Below are positions 33,145-43,053 of a stretch of 64,000 nt of DNA, one piece after another. The stretch spans positions 1 to 64,000 of the forward strand of contig NZ_JRGL01000008.1 of the NCBI RefSeq assembly GCF_000764655.1, given 5' to 3'. The notes beneath the pieces were generated by a model that worked only from the letters and a program-made list of their open reading frames with translations, made no database searches and had not been told where the DNA came from. Origin of the DNA: Aeromonas aquatica (lineage in GTDB: Bacteria > Pseudomonadota > Gammaproteobacteria > Enterobacterales > Aeromonadaceae). Positions within the stretch are counted from its first letter, which is position 1; each line of letters begins with the position of its first letter. A program made the translations under genes and the position numbers.

Positions 33145-34539
33145 TCAGGCGCTGACCAGCACTCCCTCCCGGCGGCGACCTACCAGCCAGAACGCCAGAC
33201 CAATCAGCAAGGCGCTCAGGGCGAAGAGGGCCCGGGTGCCGAACACCAGCTCGCTGGCCAGGGTCAGGCCCTGCTCTCCCACCAGGGCGGCGAACAGGCC
33301 GCCGAGCCCGGCCACCCCGGTCAACTGGCCCAGATTGCGCGACAGGGTCAGCAGACCGGCCACGGCGCCACGGGTCTGCTCACTCGCCTCCCCCACCACG
33401 GCACTGTTGTTGGCGGTCTGGAACAGGGCATAGCCGGTGGTCAGCAGCAGTATGGGCAGCAGGTAGCCGAGCGGGCCGAACTGCCCCGCCGCCCCGGCCA
33501 GGCCGAGGGCCGCAGTCCCCATGACTGCCAATCCCAACCGGACCACCTGCCGCGTACCCAGCCTGTCCACCAGCCAGCCAGCGGGCATTCCCGTCAGGGC
33601 CGCCAGCAGGGGCCCACCCGATATCATCAGGCCGACAGTCCCGAGACTGAGACCGAAGACGCCCCTCAGGTAGAAGGGGCCTATGAGCAGGGTCAGCACC
33701 ATGACGCTGGCCACCAGGGCGCTGGCGACAAGGCCGTTGCCAAGCCCCGGGGCCCCCAGCAGCGCCAGCGGCAACAGGGGCACAGGGGCGCGGCGCTCGC
33801 GGCGAACGAACGAGGCCGTGACCAGCAGGGCCCCCGCCCCCCACCAGAGGGCCAGGGCGCCCCCCTGAGTCAGCGCCAGGCCGTAGCAGAGCAGGGCCGC
33901 CACCAGCAGTGACAGGCTCGCGAGGTTCATCCTCTCTGGTTGTGGCGAGGAGCCGTCCCGGGGCAGACCGAGCCGGGCACAGCCCAGCGCCAGCAGGCTG
34001 AGGGGCACCAGCAGCAGGAAGGGGGCCTGCCAGCCAAAGCCGGCCGTCAGCAGGCCGCCAAAGGAGGGGCCAAGCGCAGTGCCGCAGGCCGACAGGGTAC
34101 CGAGCAGCCCCATGCCCCAGCCCCGCCGCGCCGGCGGCACCAGCTGGCCCACCATGGCCAGCGCTAGGGACAGCATGCAGGCCGCAGCGACCCCCTGCAG
34201 GGCACGGGCCGCGATCAGCCAGCCTATGGTCGGCGCCAGAGCGCACAGCAACGAGGCCAGCGCAAAGAGCCCCAGCCCCAGGAGCAGCAGACGACGCCGA
34301 CCGAACCTGTCCCCCAGTCGGCCCGCCACCACAGTCAGGCAGGTGATCCCCAGCAGATAGGCCACCAGCACCCACTGCAGGCTGGCAAAGGGCACTGCAA
34401 AGGCCTGCCCCAGGGCGGGCAGCACCATGTTGGCCAGGCTACCCCCCAACATGGGCAGCAGGGTGGCGAGGCCGAGTGCCAGCAGGCCGAGGCGGCGAGT
34501 CAGAGGGGGCGAAAGAACGATATTGTGTGGCATGGGCAT
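33145..34539 (-). CDS. MFS drug/proton antiporter-like transporter
   Basis: Inner-membrane transporter of 464 aa with 12-14 hydrophobic segments. The family A motif appears as GRLGDRFGRRRLLL and motif C-like GTALGPSFGGLL, typical of the EmrB/QacA group of drug efflux carriers. The divergent LysR gene and a palindrome between them suggest inducible control. Substrate unknown. Confidence 0.85.
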   Translation of the reverse strand: MPMPHNIVLSPPLTRRLGLLALGLATLLPMLGGSLANMVLPALGQAFAVPFASLQWVLVAYLLGITCLTVVAGRLGDRFGRRRLLLLGLGLFALASLLCALAPTIGWLIAARALQGVAAACMLSLALAMVGQLVPPARRGWGMGLLGTLSACGTALGPSFGGLLTAGFGWQAPFLLLVPLSLLALGCARLGLPRDGSSPQPERMNLASLSLLVAALLCYGLALTQGGALALWWGAGALLVTASFVRRERRAPVPLLPLALLGAPGLGNGLVASALVASVMVLTLLIGPFYLRGVFGLSLGTVGLMISGGPLLAALTGMPAGWLVDRLGTRQVVRLGLAVMGTAALGLAGAAGQFGPLGYLLPILLLTTGYALFQTANNSAVVGEASEQTRGAVAGLLTLSRNLGQLTGVAGLGGLFAALVGEQGLTLASELVFGTRALFALSALLIGLAFWLVGRRREGVLVSA

Positions 34540-34606
34540 GAGCTCCGGCGGACTAGGATGCCGACAAGGCTAGCCAGCAAGCTGAACCGGCGGAAGACGC
34601 ACGACT

Positions 34607-34623
34607 TGCAGCTTATAGCTGCA
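34607..34623. promoter_or_regulatory. LysR-type binding site in the MFS/lysR spacer
   Basis: TGCAGC-TTATA-GCTGCA is a perfect 6 bp dyad with 5 bp spacing, containing the T-N11-A pattern of LysR-type boxes, between the divergent genes. Confidence 0.6.
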
Positions 34624-34718
34624 CGGCACGCCATATGAAGGCGCCCATTCTCGCGTATGATGAGGCGAGAGGCGTCGCCATGAGGCGGTCACCCTGAAGG
34701 CTCGGCGAGGCAAAGATC

Positions 34719-35639
34719 ATGAGCACACCCGATTTCAATCTGCTGCTAACCCTGGAGGCGCTGCTCGATGAGGGCAGCGTGGCCGGCGCCGCCAGACGGC
34801 TGCGGCTCAGCCCCTCCGCCATGAGCCGGGCGCTGGCCCGGCTGCGCGCGACCACGGGGGATCCTCTGCTGGTGCGGGCCGGCCGGGGGCTGGTGCCTAC
34901 CCCCCGCGCTTTGGTCCTGCGCGAGCAGGTCAGCCAGCTGGTACAGGAGGCCGAGGCCGTGCTGCGCCCCCAGCAGGAGGTGGATCCGGCCAGCCTGGTG
35001 CGCACCTTCCGGCTGAGGGCCAGCGACGGTTTCGTGGAGAGCGTCGGGGCGGCCCTGCTGACCCGGCTCGCCACCGAGGCGCCCGGGGTACGGCTGCATT
35101 TCATGGCCAAGCCCGACAAGGAGAGCCACGCCCTGCGCGGCGGGGAGCTGGATTTCGAGACCGGGGTGATCGGCGCCAACACGGCGCCCGAGCTGCACAC
35201 CCAGGCGCTGTTCCAGGATCGCTTCGTCGCCGTGGTGCGCCCCGGTCATCCCCTGTGCGAAGGCCCCCTGACCGCCGCCCGCTATGCCGCCGCCCGCCAC
35301 ATCATGGTGTCACGCCGCGGGCAGGAGCACGGCCCCGTCGATGAGGCGCTCGCCGTCTTCAAGCTGGAGCGCACCATCACCACCCTGGTGCCGGGGTTTG
35401 CCACTGCGCTGGCGCTGGTGCGGGGCAGCGATCTGGTGGCCACGGTGCCCGCCCTGCACTGCGCCGCCCTGCACGCCGATCTGGTGACCCTGCCCCTACC
35501 CTTCCCCTTGCCCAAAATCACCCTGGCCCTGCTCTGGCATCCCCGGCTCGATGCCGATCCGGCCCACCGCTGGCTGCGCCATCTCATCCGCGAGACCTGC
35601 GCCCGCGCGCCCTATCAAACGCCACAGCCAATGCGCTGA
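34719..35639 (+). CDS. LysR-family transcriptional regulator
   Basis: 306 aa. The N-terminal helix-turn-helix is LLTLEALLDEGSVAGAARRLRLSPSAMSRALARLR (residues about 8-42). The effector domain follows from about residue 90. The opening FNLLLTLEALLDEGSV is of the NodD/LinR-like subgroup. It is divergent from the MFS transporter, which it probably controls. Inducer unknown. Confidence 0.92.
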   Translation: MSTPDFNLLLTLEALLDEGSVAGAARRLRLSPSAMSRALARLRATTGDPLLVRAGRGLVPTPRALVLREQVSQLVQEAEAVLRPQQEVDPASLVRTFRLRASDGFVESVGAALLTRLATEAPGVRLHFMAKPDKESHALRGGELDFETGVIGANTAPELHTQALFQDRFVAVVRPGHPLCEGPLTAARYAAARHIMVSRRGQEHGPVDEALAVFKLERTITTLVPGFATALALVRGSDLVATVPALHCAALHADLVTLPLPFPLPKITLALLWHPRLDADPAHRWLRHLIRETCARAPYQTPQPMR

Positions 35640-35920
35640 TCCCGGGGCAGCCCCCTACTCGGGACCCTGCGATAAACATCGCCTCGCCGAGGTATTTTTT
35701 CATCATGGTTGGCGAGCCAGGCCGCCCTAGGCCACCCAGCCGAATGATAAAAGTGAGCGTGTGGCGGCCCACGAACGAGTCAAAGTCCCATCGCCACCCC
35801 CCCGCCTGACCGCCAACCCACCGACGGTGGCCGCAGCCCTCTCATTGCCATTTGACACGCAATTAGCCTAATTGCACCACTGGTATACCTATTTATACAT
35901 AGCTTTCTATTTCACCAACT
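35640..35920. other. Upper part of the lysR-nirB spacer
   Basis: No gene is supported. A run of T residues at 35694-35700 follows a short CCTCG/CGAGG palindrome and may terminate lysR. TACCTAT near 35886 could be an additional NarL/NarP heptamer. Confidence 0.3.
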
Positions 35921-35991
35921 TACCTCTGAGGAGATATATAAATAGACACTTGATTTGCATCAATTGCCCGCCCCCCGTGACTGGGTAGCCT
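35921..35991 (+). promoter_or_regulatory. nirB promoter: NarP/NarL site, FNR site and -10
   Basis: A 7-2-7 site TACCTCT-GA-GGAGATA lies at 35921-35936. A perfect FNR box TTGAT-TTGC-ATCAA lies at 35950-35963. Their centres are 28 bp apart, the same spacing as the -69.5 and -41.5 sites of E. coli nirB. A TAGCCT at 35986-35991 fits as -10, with transcription starting near 35998. Confidence 0.88.
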
Positions 35992-36033
35992 AACGCCAGA
36001 ATGACGTTTTATTACTCCAAATCAGAGGCAATC

Positions 36034-38580
36034 ATGAGCAAAGTCAGACTGGCCGTCATAGGGAACGGCATGGTGGGGCACCGCTTCATCGAAGAGTTGA
36101 TCGAGCGGGCCGATCCGGGCCGGTTCGAGATCACCGTCTTCGGTGCAGAACCCCGTCCCGCCTACGATCGTGTCCATCTCTCCTCCTACTTCTCCCACCA
36201 CACCAGCGAAGATCTCTCCCTCGTCAAACCCGGTTTCTACGAGAAGCACGGCATCCGTCTGCTGCTCGGCGAGGCGGTGAAAAAAATCGACAGGGCGGCC
36301 CGCGAGGTGCACTCCAACAAGGGCACCGTGGTCAGCTATGACAAGCTGGTGCTGGCCACCGGCTCCTACCCCTGGGTGCCGCCCATCCAGGGCAGCCAGC
36401 ACCACGAGTGCTTCGTCTATCGCACCATCGAGGATCTGAAGGCCATCCGCAGCGCCGCCAAGAGCGGCAAGAGCGGCGTGGTGGTGGGTGGCGGTCTGCT
36501 CGGGCTGGAGGCGGCCGGTGCCCTCAAGGCGCTGGGCCTCGAGACCCACGTGGTGGAGTTCGCCCCTGTGCTGATGGCGGAGCAGCTCGATGGCCAGGGC
36601 GGCCAGCTGCTGCGCCGCAAGATCGAGTCCATGGGCGTGCAGGTGCACACCAGCAAGAGCACCAGCGAGATCCTGATGCACGGCGGCAAGGAGGCCAAAC
36701 ACCGCCTCGCCTTCGCCGACGGCAGCGCGCTTGACGTGGATGTGGTGGTCTTCTCCACCGGCATACGTCCGCAGGACACCCTTGGCCGCTACTGTGAGCT
36801 GGCCATAGCCCCGCGCGGCGGCGTCGCGGTCGACGATCACTGCCTCACCTCCGACCCCGACATCTATGCCATCGGCGAATGCGCCGCCTGGCAGGGTCGC
36901 TTCTTCGGCCTGGTGGCGCCGGGTTACAAGATGGCCCAGATCACGGTGGATCACCTGCTCGGCGGCGACAGCCGCTTCGAGGGGGCGGACATGAGCGCCA
37001 AGCTCAAGCTGCTCGGCGTCTCCGTCGGCTCCATCGGCGATGCCCACGGCCGTACGCCCGGCAGCCACAGCTATGTGTTCCAGGACGATCAGGCCGGGGT
37101 CTACAAGCGGATAGTGGTGAGCGAAGACAACAGTCGCCTGCTCGGCGCCGTGCTGGTCGGTGACGTGGATGACTACGGCAACCTGCTGCAGCTGATGCTC
37201 AACGCCATGCCGCTGCCATCCCACCCGGACACCCTGATCCTGCCCGCCTATGCCGGTGCCAAGCCGACCCTGGGGGTCGATGCCCTGCCATCGACCGCCC
37301 AGATCTGCTCCTGCTTCGACGTCTCCAAGGGCGACATCGCCCAGGCGGTGGCCGAGGGTCATACCACGCTGGCTGCCATCAAGCAGCACACCAAGGCCGG
37401 TACCGGCTGCGGCGGCTGCGTGCCGCTCATCAGCCAGGTGCTTAACGCCGAGCTGGTGAAGCAGGGCATCGAGGTCAACAACCACCTCTGCGCCCACTTC
37501 CCCCACTCCCGCCAGGAGCTGTTCCACCTGGTCAAGGTGGAAGGGATCAAGAGCTTCGACGAGCTGCTGGCCAGGCACGGCCAAGGCTATGGCTGCGAGG
37601 TGTGCAAACCCACGGTCGGCTCCATCCTCGCCTCCTGCTGGAACGGCCATGTGCTGAGCCCGCAGAACACCCAGCTGCAGGACACCAACGACATCTTCCT
37701 CGGCAACATGCAAAAGGACGGCAGCTACTCCGTCATCCCGCGCATGGCCGGTGGCGAGGTGACCCCGGCAGGCCTGCTGGCGGTGGCCGAGGTGGCCCGC
37801 GACTACCAGCTCTACACCAAGATCACCGGCGCCCAGCGCATCGGCCTGTTCGGTGCCCAGAAGGACGATCTGCCCGCCATCTGGCGGAAATTGCTGGCCG
37901 CCGGCTTCGAGACCGGCCAGGCCTACGCCAAGGCGCTGCGCATGGCCAAGACCTGCGTCGGCAGCACCTGGTGCCGCTTCGGCGTGCAGGACAGCGTCGG
38001 CCTCGGGGTCTTCCTCGAGAATCGCTACAAAGGCATACGCACCCCGCACAAGATGAAGTTCGGGGTCTCCGGCTGTACCCGCGAATGTGCGGAAGCCCAG
38101 GGCAAGGACGTCGGCATCATAGCCACAGACGCGGGCTGGAACCTCTATGTGGGCGGCAACGGCGGCATGAAGCCGCGCCACGCCGACCTGCTCGCCTCGG
38201 ATCTGGACCGCGAGACCCTGATCAAGCTGATCGACCGTTTCATGATGTTCTACGTCACCAGCGCCGACAAACTGCAACGGACCTCGGTCTGGCTCGGCAA
38301 CCTGGAAGGGGGCGTCGACTACCTGCGCGAGGTAATCGTCGACGACAAGCTGGGATTGAATGAGACCCTGGAACGTGACATCCAGGTGCTGATCGACGGC
38401 TACGAGTGCGAGTGGTCCCGCACCCTGAATGAAGAGGAGGCGCTCAAGCGTTTCAGCCACTTCATCAACAGCGGCAAAAGAGACCCTGACGTGCAGTTCG
38501 TCAGCGAGCGTGACCAGCACAGGCCCGCCACCCCGGCGGAGCGGATCCCCGTCTACCAGATCGAAGTGGAGGCCAAGTAA
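36034..38580 (+). CDS. nirB: NADH-dependent nitrite reductase large subunit
   Basis: Cytoplasmic siroheme enzyme reducing nitrite to ammonium, 848 aa. Order of domains: FAD/NAD(P) oxidoreductase (LAVIGNGMVGHRF, VVVGGGLLGLEAAGAL), a BFD-like [2Fe-2S] domain (CSCFD and GTGCGGCVP), then siroheme/[4Fe-4S] domains with TCVGSTWC and GCTRECAEAQGKDVG. The ATG at 36034 follows AGAGGC and lies downstream of the predicted transcription start. A frame-compatible ATG at 36001 is too close to that start. A NirD-like micro-ORF follows at once. Confidence 0.96.
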   Translation: MSKVRLAVIGNGMVGHRFIEELIERADPGRFEITVFGAEPRPAYDRVHLSSYFSHHTSEDLSLVKPGFYEKHGIRLLLGEAVKKIDRAAREVHSNKGTVVSYDKLVLATGSYPWVPPIQGSQHHECFVYRTIEDLKAIRSAAKSGKSGVVVGGGLLGLEAAGALKALGLETHVVEFAPVLMAEQLDGQGGQLLRRKIESMGVQVHTSKSTSEILMHGGKEAKHRLAFADGSALDVDVVVFSTGIRPQDTLGRYCELAIAPRGGVAVDDHCLTSDPDIYAIGECAAWQGRFFGLVAPGYKMAQITVDHLLGGDSRFEGADMSAKLKLLGVSVGSIGDAHGRTPGSHSYVFQDDQAGVYKRIVVSEDNSRLLGAVLVGDVDDYGNLLQLMLNAMPLPSHPDTLILPAYAGAKPTLGVDALPSTAQICSCFDVSKGDIAQAVAEGHTTLAAIKQHTKAGTGCGGCVPLISQVLNAELVKQGIEVNNHLCAHFPHSRQELFHLVKVEGIKSFDELLARHGQGYGCEVCKPTVGSILASCWNGHVLSPQNTQLQDTNDIFLGNMQKDGSYSVIPRMAGGEVTPAGLLAVAEVARDYQLYTKITGAQRIGLFGAQKDDLPAIWRKLLAAGFETGQAYAKALRMAKTCVGSTWCRFGVQDSVGLGVFLENRYKGIRTPHKMKFGVSGCTRECAEAQGKDVGIIATDAGWNLYVGGNGGMKPRHADLLASDLDRETLIKLIDRFMMFYVTSADKLQRTSVWLGNLEGGVDYLREVIVDDKLGLNETLERDIQVLIDGYECEWSRTLNEEEALKRFSHFINSGKRDPDVQFVSERDQHRPATPAERIPVYQIEVEAK

Positions 38581-38681
38581 TGAAATCTGTCTTTCAACTC
38601 AATGACGTGATTCTTGGCAACAGCGTCTGCGCCCTGCTGGATAGCCAGCCCATCCAATGCGAAGCGGAGATGAAGCGATGA
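38580..38681 (+). pseudogene. Micro-ORF resembling the N-terminus of NirD (33 aa)
   Basis: Starts within the nirB stop (TAATG) and ends within the nirD start (ATGA), so it fills the junction completely. The product begins MKSVFQLNDVILGNSVCALL and continues to residue 33. The true NirD begins MKLACQLNDILPGTGVCALI. Twelve of the first 26 residues agree, and the DNA is alignable over about 75 bp. It lacks the remaining 70 residues of NirD. I read it as a relic head of a second, diverged nirD; a translated coupling peptide cannot be excluded. Confidence 0.75.
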
Positions 38682-38995
38682 AATTAGCCTGTCAACTCAA
38701 CGACATACTGCCTGGCACCGGGGTTTGCGCCCTGATCGAAGGTCGTCAGATCGCGCTGTTTCGCCCGAGCGAGGCGGCCGAGGTGTTCGCCATCGACAAC
38801 CGGGATCCCTTCTTCGCCGCCAACGTGCTGTCGCGCGGCATCATCTGTGAACACGACGGCGCGCTCTGGGTCGCCAGCCCGCTCAAGAAGCAGCGCTTTC
38901 GCCTGAGCGACGGCCACTGCTTCGAGAATCCGGCCATGTCGATTGCAGCCTATGCCGTTGAAGTGCGTGACCAGCAGGTCTGGGTCGCCGTCTAA
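38678..38995 (+). CDS. nirD: Nitrite reductase small subunit
   Basis: Rieske-fold partner of NirB, 105 aa (E. coli 108). The family lacks the Rieske cluster ligands, and none of the usual Cys-x-His pairs is seen here either. The ATG at 38678 follows GGAG and is preceded by the micro-ORF copy of its own 5' end. nirC follows after 51 bp. Confidence 0.93.
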   Translation: MKLACQLNDILPGTGVCALIEGRQIALFRPSEAAEVFAIDNRDPFFAANVLSRGIICEHDGALWVASPLKKQRFRLSDGHCFENPAMSIAAYAVEVRDQQVWVAV

Positions 38996-39046
38996 TCCCA
39001 TACACATCAGGGCGGCCTGCGGGCGGCCCGTTTAAAGAGAACCAGC

Positions 39047-39856
39047 ATGTATACCGACACCATCAACAAGTGCGCCGCCAACGCGGCCCGCATCAACCGC
39101 TTCGAGCGCAGCGACAAGCTCGGCTTCTGGCTGAGCTCCGCCATGGCGGGGGCCTATGTGGGCCTGGGCATCATCCTCATCTTCACCCTGGGCAACCTGG
39201 TGGATCCCAGCGTACGTCCGCTGGTGATGGGGGCCACCTTCGGCATCGCCCTGACCCTGGTGATCATCGCCGGCTCCGAGCTGTTCACCGGCCACACCAT
39301 GTTCCTCACCTTCGGGGTGAAGACGGGCAAGATCTCCATGGGGGATCTGCTGCGCATCCTGCCCCAGACCTGGGCCGGCAACCTGCTCGGCTCCATAGCA
39401 GTGGCGCTGATCTACTCCTACGGCGGCAGCCTGCTGCCGGACGCGGGCAGCCTGGCCCACAAGGTGGCGCTGGCCAAAACCCAGGCGCCGGCCCTGACCC
39501 TGTTCATGAAGGGCATACTCTGTAACTGGCTGGTCTGCCTCGCCATCTGGATGGCGCTGCGCACCGAGGGTGCCGCCAAGTTCATCGCCATCTGGTGGTG
39601 CCTGCTGGCCTTTATCGCCTCCGGCTACGAGCACTCGGTCGCCAACATGACGCTGTTCGCCCTCTCCTGGTTCGGCGCTCACTCAGATGCCTATACCCTG
39701 GGAGGCATAGGCCACAATCTGCTGTGGGTCACCCTCGGCAATACCGTCTCCGGCGCGCTCTTCATGGGCCTCGGTTACTGGTATGCCACCCCCAAGGCGG
39801 ATCGTCCCGTCCCCGTGACCGACGCTGCCACCGCCAGCCAGACCCAAACCGCCTGA
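39047..39856 (+). CDS. nirC: Nitrite transporter NirC (formate/nitrite family)
   Basis: Pentameric inner-membrane channel for nitrite, 269 aa with six membrane spans. FNT signatures are SAMAGAYVGLGIILI, AGSELFTGHTMFL, CNWLVCLAIWMA and GYEHSVANMTLF. It lies between nirD and cysG. Confidence 0.95.
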   Translation: MYTDTINKCAANAARINRFERSDKLGFWLSSAMAGAYVGLGIILIFTLGNLVDPSVRPLVMGATFGIALTLVIIAGSELFTGHTMFLTFGVKTGKISMGDLLRILPQTWAGNLLGSIAVALIYSYGGSLLPDAGSLAHKVALAKTQAPALTLFMKGILCNWLVCLAIWMALRTEGAAKFIAIWWCLLAFIASGYEHSVANMTLFALSWFGAHSDAYTLGGIGHNLLWVTLGNTVSGALFMGLGYWYATPKADRPVPVTDAATASQTQTA

Positions 39857-39868
39857 TCCGGAGGTCCC

Positions 39869-41275
39869 ATGGACTACTTGCCCATCTTTTGCCGACTCGA
39901 CAACAAACCCGTGCTGCTGGTTGGCGGCGGTGAGGTGGCGGAGCGCAAGGCGCGCCTGCTGCTGGACGCCGGCGCCCGACTGACGGTGGTCTCCCCCGCG
40001 CTCGACTCCGAGCTGGCTGGGCTGGCCGCCGGCGGGACCATCGATTGGCTGGCCGGTGAATTCGAGCCAGCGCAGCTGACGGGCAAGTGGCTGGTGGTGG
40101 CCGCCACCGACAGGCGCGAGGTCAACGCCCTGGTCTACCAGAGCGCGAACCAGGCGGGGATATTTGCCAACGTGGTGGACGATCCCAAGCGCTCCAGCTT
40201 CATCATGCCGTCGATCATCGACAGATCGCCGCTGATGGTGGCCATCTCCTCAGGTGGCAAGGCCCCGGTGCTGGCCCGTTTGCTGCGCGAGAAGCTGGAG
40301 GCCCTGCTGCCCCAGCACCTCGGCGCGGTGGCGGCCTTTGCCGGCGGCCTGAGAGACAGGGTCAAGGCCCGCTTCGCCAGCATGGGGGAGCGACGCCAGT
40401 TCTGGGAGCGGCTGCTCGGCACCGACCGGCTCGGTCAGGCGCTGGCGCGCGGCGACAAGGCCGCCGCCAACCAGCTGGCCGACGCGCTCTTTGCCGAGGA
40501 TGCCGGTGCCAAGGGCGAGGTGATCCTGGTGGGCGCCGGCCCCGGCGATCCCGGCCTGCTCACCCTGCACGCCCTGCGCCAGATGCAGCAGGCGGATGTG
40601 GTGGTCTATGACCGGCTGGTGTCGGACGAGGTGATGGCGCTGGTGCGACGGGATGCCAGACGCATCTTCGTCGGCAAGCAGGCGGGCAACCACTGCGTGC
40701 CCCAGGAGGGCATCAACCAACTCTTGCTGGATGAGGCGAGGAAGGGGCAAAGGGTGGTGCGGCTGAAGGGCGGCGACCCCTTCATCTTCGGCCGGGGCGG
40801 CGAGGAGTTGGAGACGCTAGTCGGCAGCGGCGTGGGCTTCCAGGTAGTGCCGGGGATCACGGCGGCGAGTGGCTGCGCCGCCTACGCGGGCATCCCCCTC
40901 ACCCACCGGGATCACGCCCAGAGCGTGCGCTTCGTCACCGCCCACGGCAAGGGCGGCGTCCAGGATCTCGACTGGCCTCTGCTGGCCCGGGATCGGCAGA
41001 CCCTGGTGTTCTATATGGGGCTTTCATCCTGTGGGGTGATCCGTGAGCGACTGATGGCCCACGGCAAGGCCGGCGACACCCCGGTGGCGCTGATCGAGCG
41101 CGGCACCCAGCCGAGCCAGCGGGTCATTCGTGGCACCCTGGACCAGCTGCCCGAGCTGGCGGTCGGGGTCGAGAGCCCGGCCCTCATCATGGTCGGCTCG
41201 GTGGTGACCCTGGCCGACCAGCTTGCCTGGTTCGGTCAGGCCAGCGACCCGCTGCAGACGATGGCATCCGCCTGA
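39869..41275 (+). CDS. cysG: Siroheme synthase, trifunctional
   Basis: Makes siroheme for NirB and sulfite reductase. The 468 aa protein has an N-terminal precorrin-2 dehydrogenase/ferrochelatase part ([19 protein letters not shown], residues 1-210) and a C-terminal uroporphyrinogen-III methyltransferase part ([43 protein letters not shown]). It starts 13 bp after nirC, ending the nirBDC-cysG operon at a strong terminator. Confidence 0.96.
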   Translation: MDYLPIFCRLDNKPVLLVGGGEVAERKARLLLDAGARLTVVSPALDSELAGLAAGGTIDWLAGEFEPAQLTGKWLVVAATDRREVNALVYQSANQAGIFANVVDDPKRSSFIMPSIIDRSPLMVAISSGGKAPVLARLLREKLEALLPQHLGAVAAFAGGLRDRVKARFASMGERRQFWERLLGTDRLGQALARGDKAAANQLADALFAEDAGAKGEVILVGAGPGDPGLLTLHALRQMQQADVVVYDRLVSDEVMALVRRDARRIFVGKQAGNHCVPQEGINQLLLDEARKGQRVVRLKGGDPFIFGRGGEELETLVGSGVGFQVVPGITAASGCAAYAGIPLTHRDHAQSVRFVTAHGKGGVQDLDWPLLARDRQTLVFYMGLSSCGVIRERLMAHGKAGDTPVALIERGTQPSQRVIRGTLDQLPELAVGVESPALIMVGSVVTLADQLAWFGQASDPLQTMASA

Positions 41276-41302
41276 TCCGGCGCCCATCGCCCCTGTATTG
41301 CA

Positions 41303-41331
41303 AACGCCACCCAGAGGGTGGCGTTTTTTTT
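41303..41331 (+). terminator. Terminator of nirBDC-cysG
   Basis: AACGCCACCC, loop AGA, GGGTGGCGTT, then a run of eight or more T residues. Confidence 0.94.
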
Positions 41332-41420
41332 ACTGCATTTACAGTCATAACCTATTGTTTTGGGTCTGGTATCCTATGGGGCACGGCCATCCGGCCAACC
41401 GAATTCAGGAATCTTGTTGC

Positions 41421-42845
41421 ATGTCTCTCCCCCCCAAGAACAGCGCCAAGCAGCGTGAACACGACAGATCCCGCATCCTCACCCTGCTGCTGGCCGACGA
41501 TGCCCTCACCGACAGCCTGCTGGATCCGCAGGGGGTGCAGGACGCCGAGCTGCGGGATCAGACCAGCGAGCTGACGCGCCTGGTCAACAGCCTGCCGGCC
41601 GCCGACGTCGCCGATGCGCTGGAATCCCTGCCGCCGGACGAGCGCCAGGTGCTGTGGCAGCAGGTGGACCCGGAGAGGCATGGCCAGATCCTAGTCGAGG
41701 CGTCGGAGACGGTGTGGGACAGCCTGATCAGCGGCATGAGCGACAAGGCGCTGCTGCATGCCCTGCGCACCCTCGACATCGACGATCAGATCTACCTCGG
41801 CCAATACCTGCCCCGCAACCTGATGGGGCGGCTGCTCACCTCCATGGCCCCCGACCAGCGCGACCGGGTGCGGGAGGTGATCCGCTACGGCAAGCACACA
41901 GTCGGCGCCATGATGGACTTCGAGCTGATCACGGTGCGGGCCGACATAAGCCTGGCGACGGTGCAGCGCTATCTGCGCCAGCTCGGCAAGATCCCCACCA
42001 ACACCGACAAGCTGTTCGTCACCGACAGGCGCAACCGGCTGCTGGGGGAGCTGCCGCTCACCACAGTGCTGCTGCACAAGCCGGATACCAAGGTGGGGGA
42101 CGTGATGGAGCGCAACCCCGTCACCTTCGATCCGGAAGACAACGACGAGGCCGCGGCCCGCACCTTCGAGCGGGACGATCTCATCTCCGCCGCCGTGGTG
42201 GATGGCAAGGGCAAGCTGATGGGCCGGCTCACCGTCGCCGAGGTGGTGGATCTGGTCTATGAGGAGAGCGACACCGATCTGCGCCGCATGGGGGGGATCA
42301 GCGAGGATGAAGATGTCTTCGCCCCGGTCAGCAAGGCGGTCAAGACCCGCTGGGCCTGGCTCGCCCTCAACCTCTGCACCGCTTTCATGGCCTCGCGCGT
42401 CATCGGCCTGTTCGAGCACAGCATCTCGCAGCTGGTGGCGCTGGCGGCGCTGATGCCAATCGTCGCGGGGATCGGCGGCAACACCGGCAACCAGACCATC
42501 ACCATGATAGTGCGGGCGCTGGCGCTGCAGCACATACAGCCGGGTAACGTCTCCTTCCTGCTGTGGCGCGAGCTCGGGGTGGCGCTGGTCAACGGCCTGG
42601 TGTGGGGCGGCACCATGGGAGTCGCCACCTACTTCCTCTATCAGGATGCGGCGCTGGGCGCCGTGATGACCCTGGCCATGATACTCAACCTGCTGGTCGC
42701 GGCCCTGATGGGGGTCATCATCCCCATGACCATGACCCGCCTCGGCCGGGATCCGGCGGTGGGGGCCAGCGTGATGATCACCGCCATCACCGACACCGGC
42801 GGCTTCTTCATCTTCCTCGGGCTGGCGACCCTGTTCCTGCTATAG
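41421..42845 (+). CDS. mgtE: Magnesium transporter MgtE
   Basis: Mg2+ channel of the inner membrane, 474 aa. A superhelical N-domain (repeats such as LVNSLPAADVADALESLP), a CBS pair (VGDVMERNPVTFDPEDN and RLTVAEVVDLVYEE), and five C-terminal membrane helices are seen, with the pore motif PIVAGIGGNTGNQ and the last helix ITDTGGFFIFLGLATLFLL. The ATG at 41421 follows CAGGA at long spacing. Confidence 0.95.
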   Translation: MSLPPKNSAKQREHDRSRILTLLLADDALTDSLLDPQGVQDAELRDQTSELTRLVNSLPAADVADALESLPPDERQVLWQQVDPERHGQILVEASETVWDSLISGMSDKALLHALRTLDIDDQIYLGQYLPRNLMGRLLTSMAPDQRDRVREVIRYGKHTVGAMMDFELITVRADISLATVQRYLRQLGKIPTNTDKLFVTDRRNRLLGELPLTTVLLHKPDTKVGDVMERNPVTFDPEDNDEAAARTFERDDLISAAVVDGKGKLMGRLTVAEVVDLVYEESDTDLRRMGGISEDEDVFAPVSKAVKTRWAWLALNLCTAFMASRVIGLFEHSISQLVALAALMPIVAGIGGNTGNQTITMIVRALALQHIQPGNVSFLLWRELGVALVNGLVWGGTMGVATYFLYQDAALGAVMTLAMILNLLVAALMGVIIPMTMTRLGRDPAVGASVMITAITDTGGFFIFLGLATLFLL

Positions 42846-42866
42846 CGGCGAAGGTCTGCCTCGATG

Positions 42867-42896
42867 AAGAAGGGAGCCTGTACGGCTCCCTTCTTT
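42867..42896 (+). terminator. Terminator of mgtE
   Basis: AAGAAGGGAGCC, 5 nt loop and GGCTCCCTTCTT form a 12 bp stem ending in TTCTTT. Confidence 0.85.
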
Positions 42897-42990
42897 CCTG
42901 TGAGGCGCCAAGTCGTTGTCGAACATGGAAATGCATCCTGCACCCCGGCCGCAAAAGCGGCGATTCCTTGACCAGAACAAGGAATATTCG

Positions 42991-43018
42991 TTGAAATGCC
43001 CCCCTCACTCCTTATACT
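42991..43018 (+). promoter_or_regulatory. Sigma-70/S promoter of rraA
   Basis: TTGAAA (42991-42996), 16 bp spacer, TATACT (43013-43018), about 35 bp before the rraA ATG. Confidence 0.7.
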
Positions 43019-43053
43019 GGATCCCACCTGTTTCCAGCGGTGGATCTGACTCA

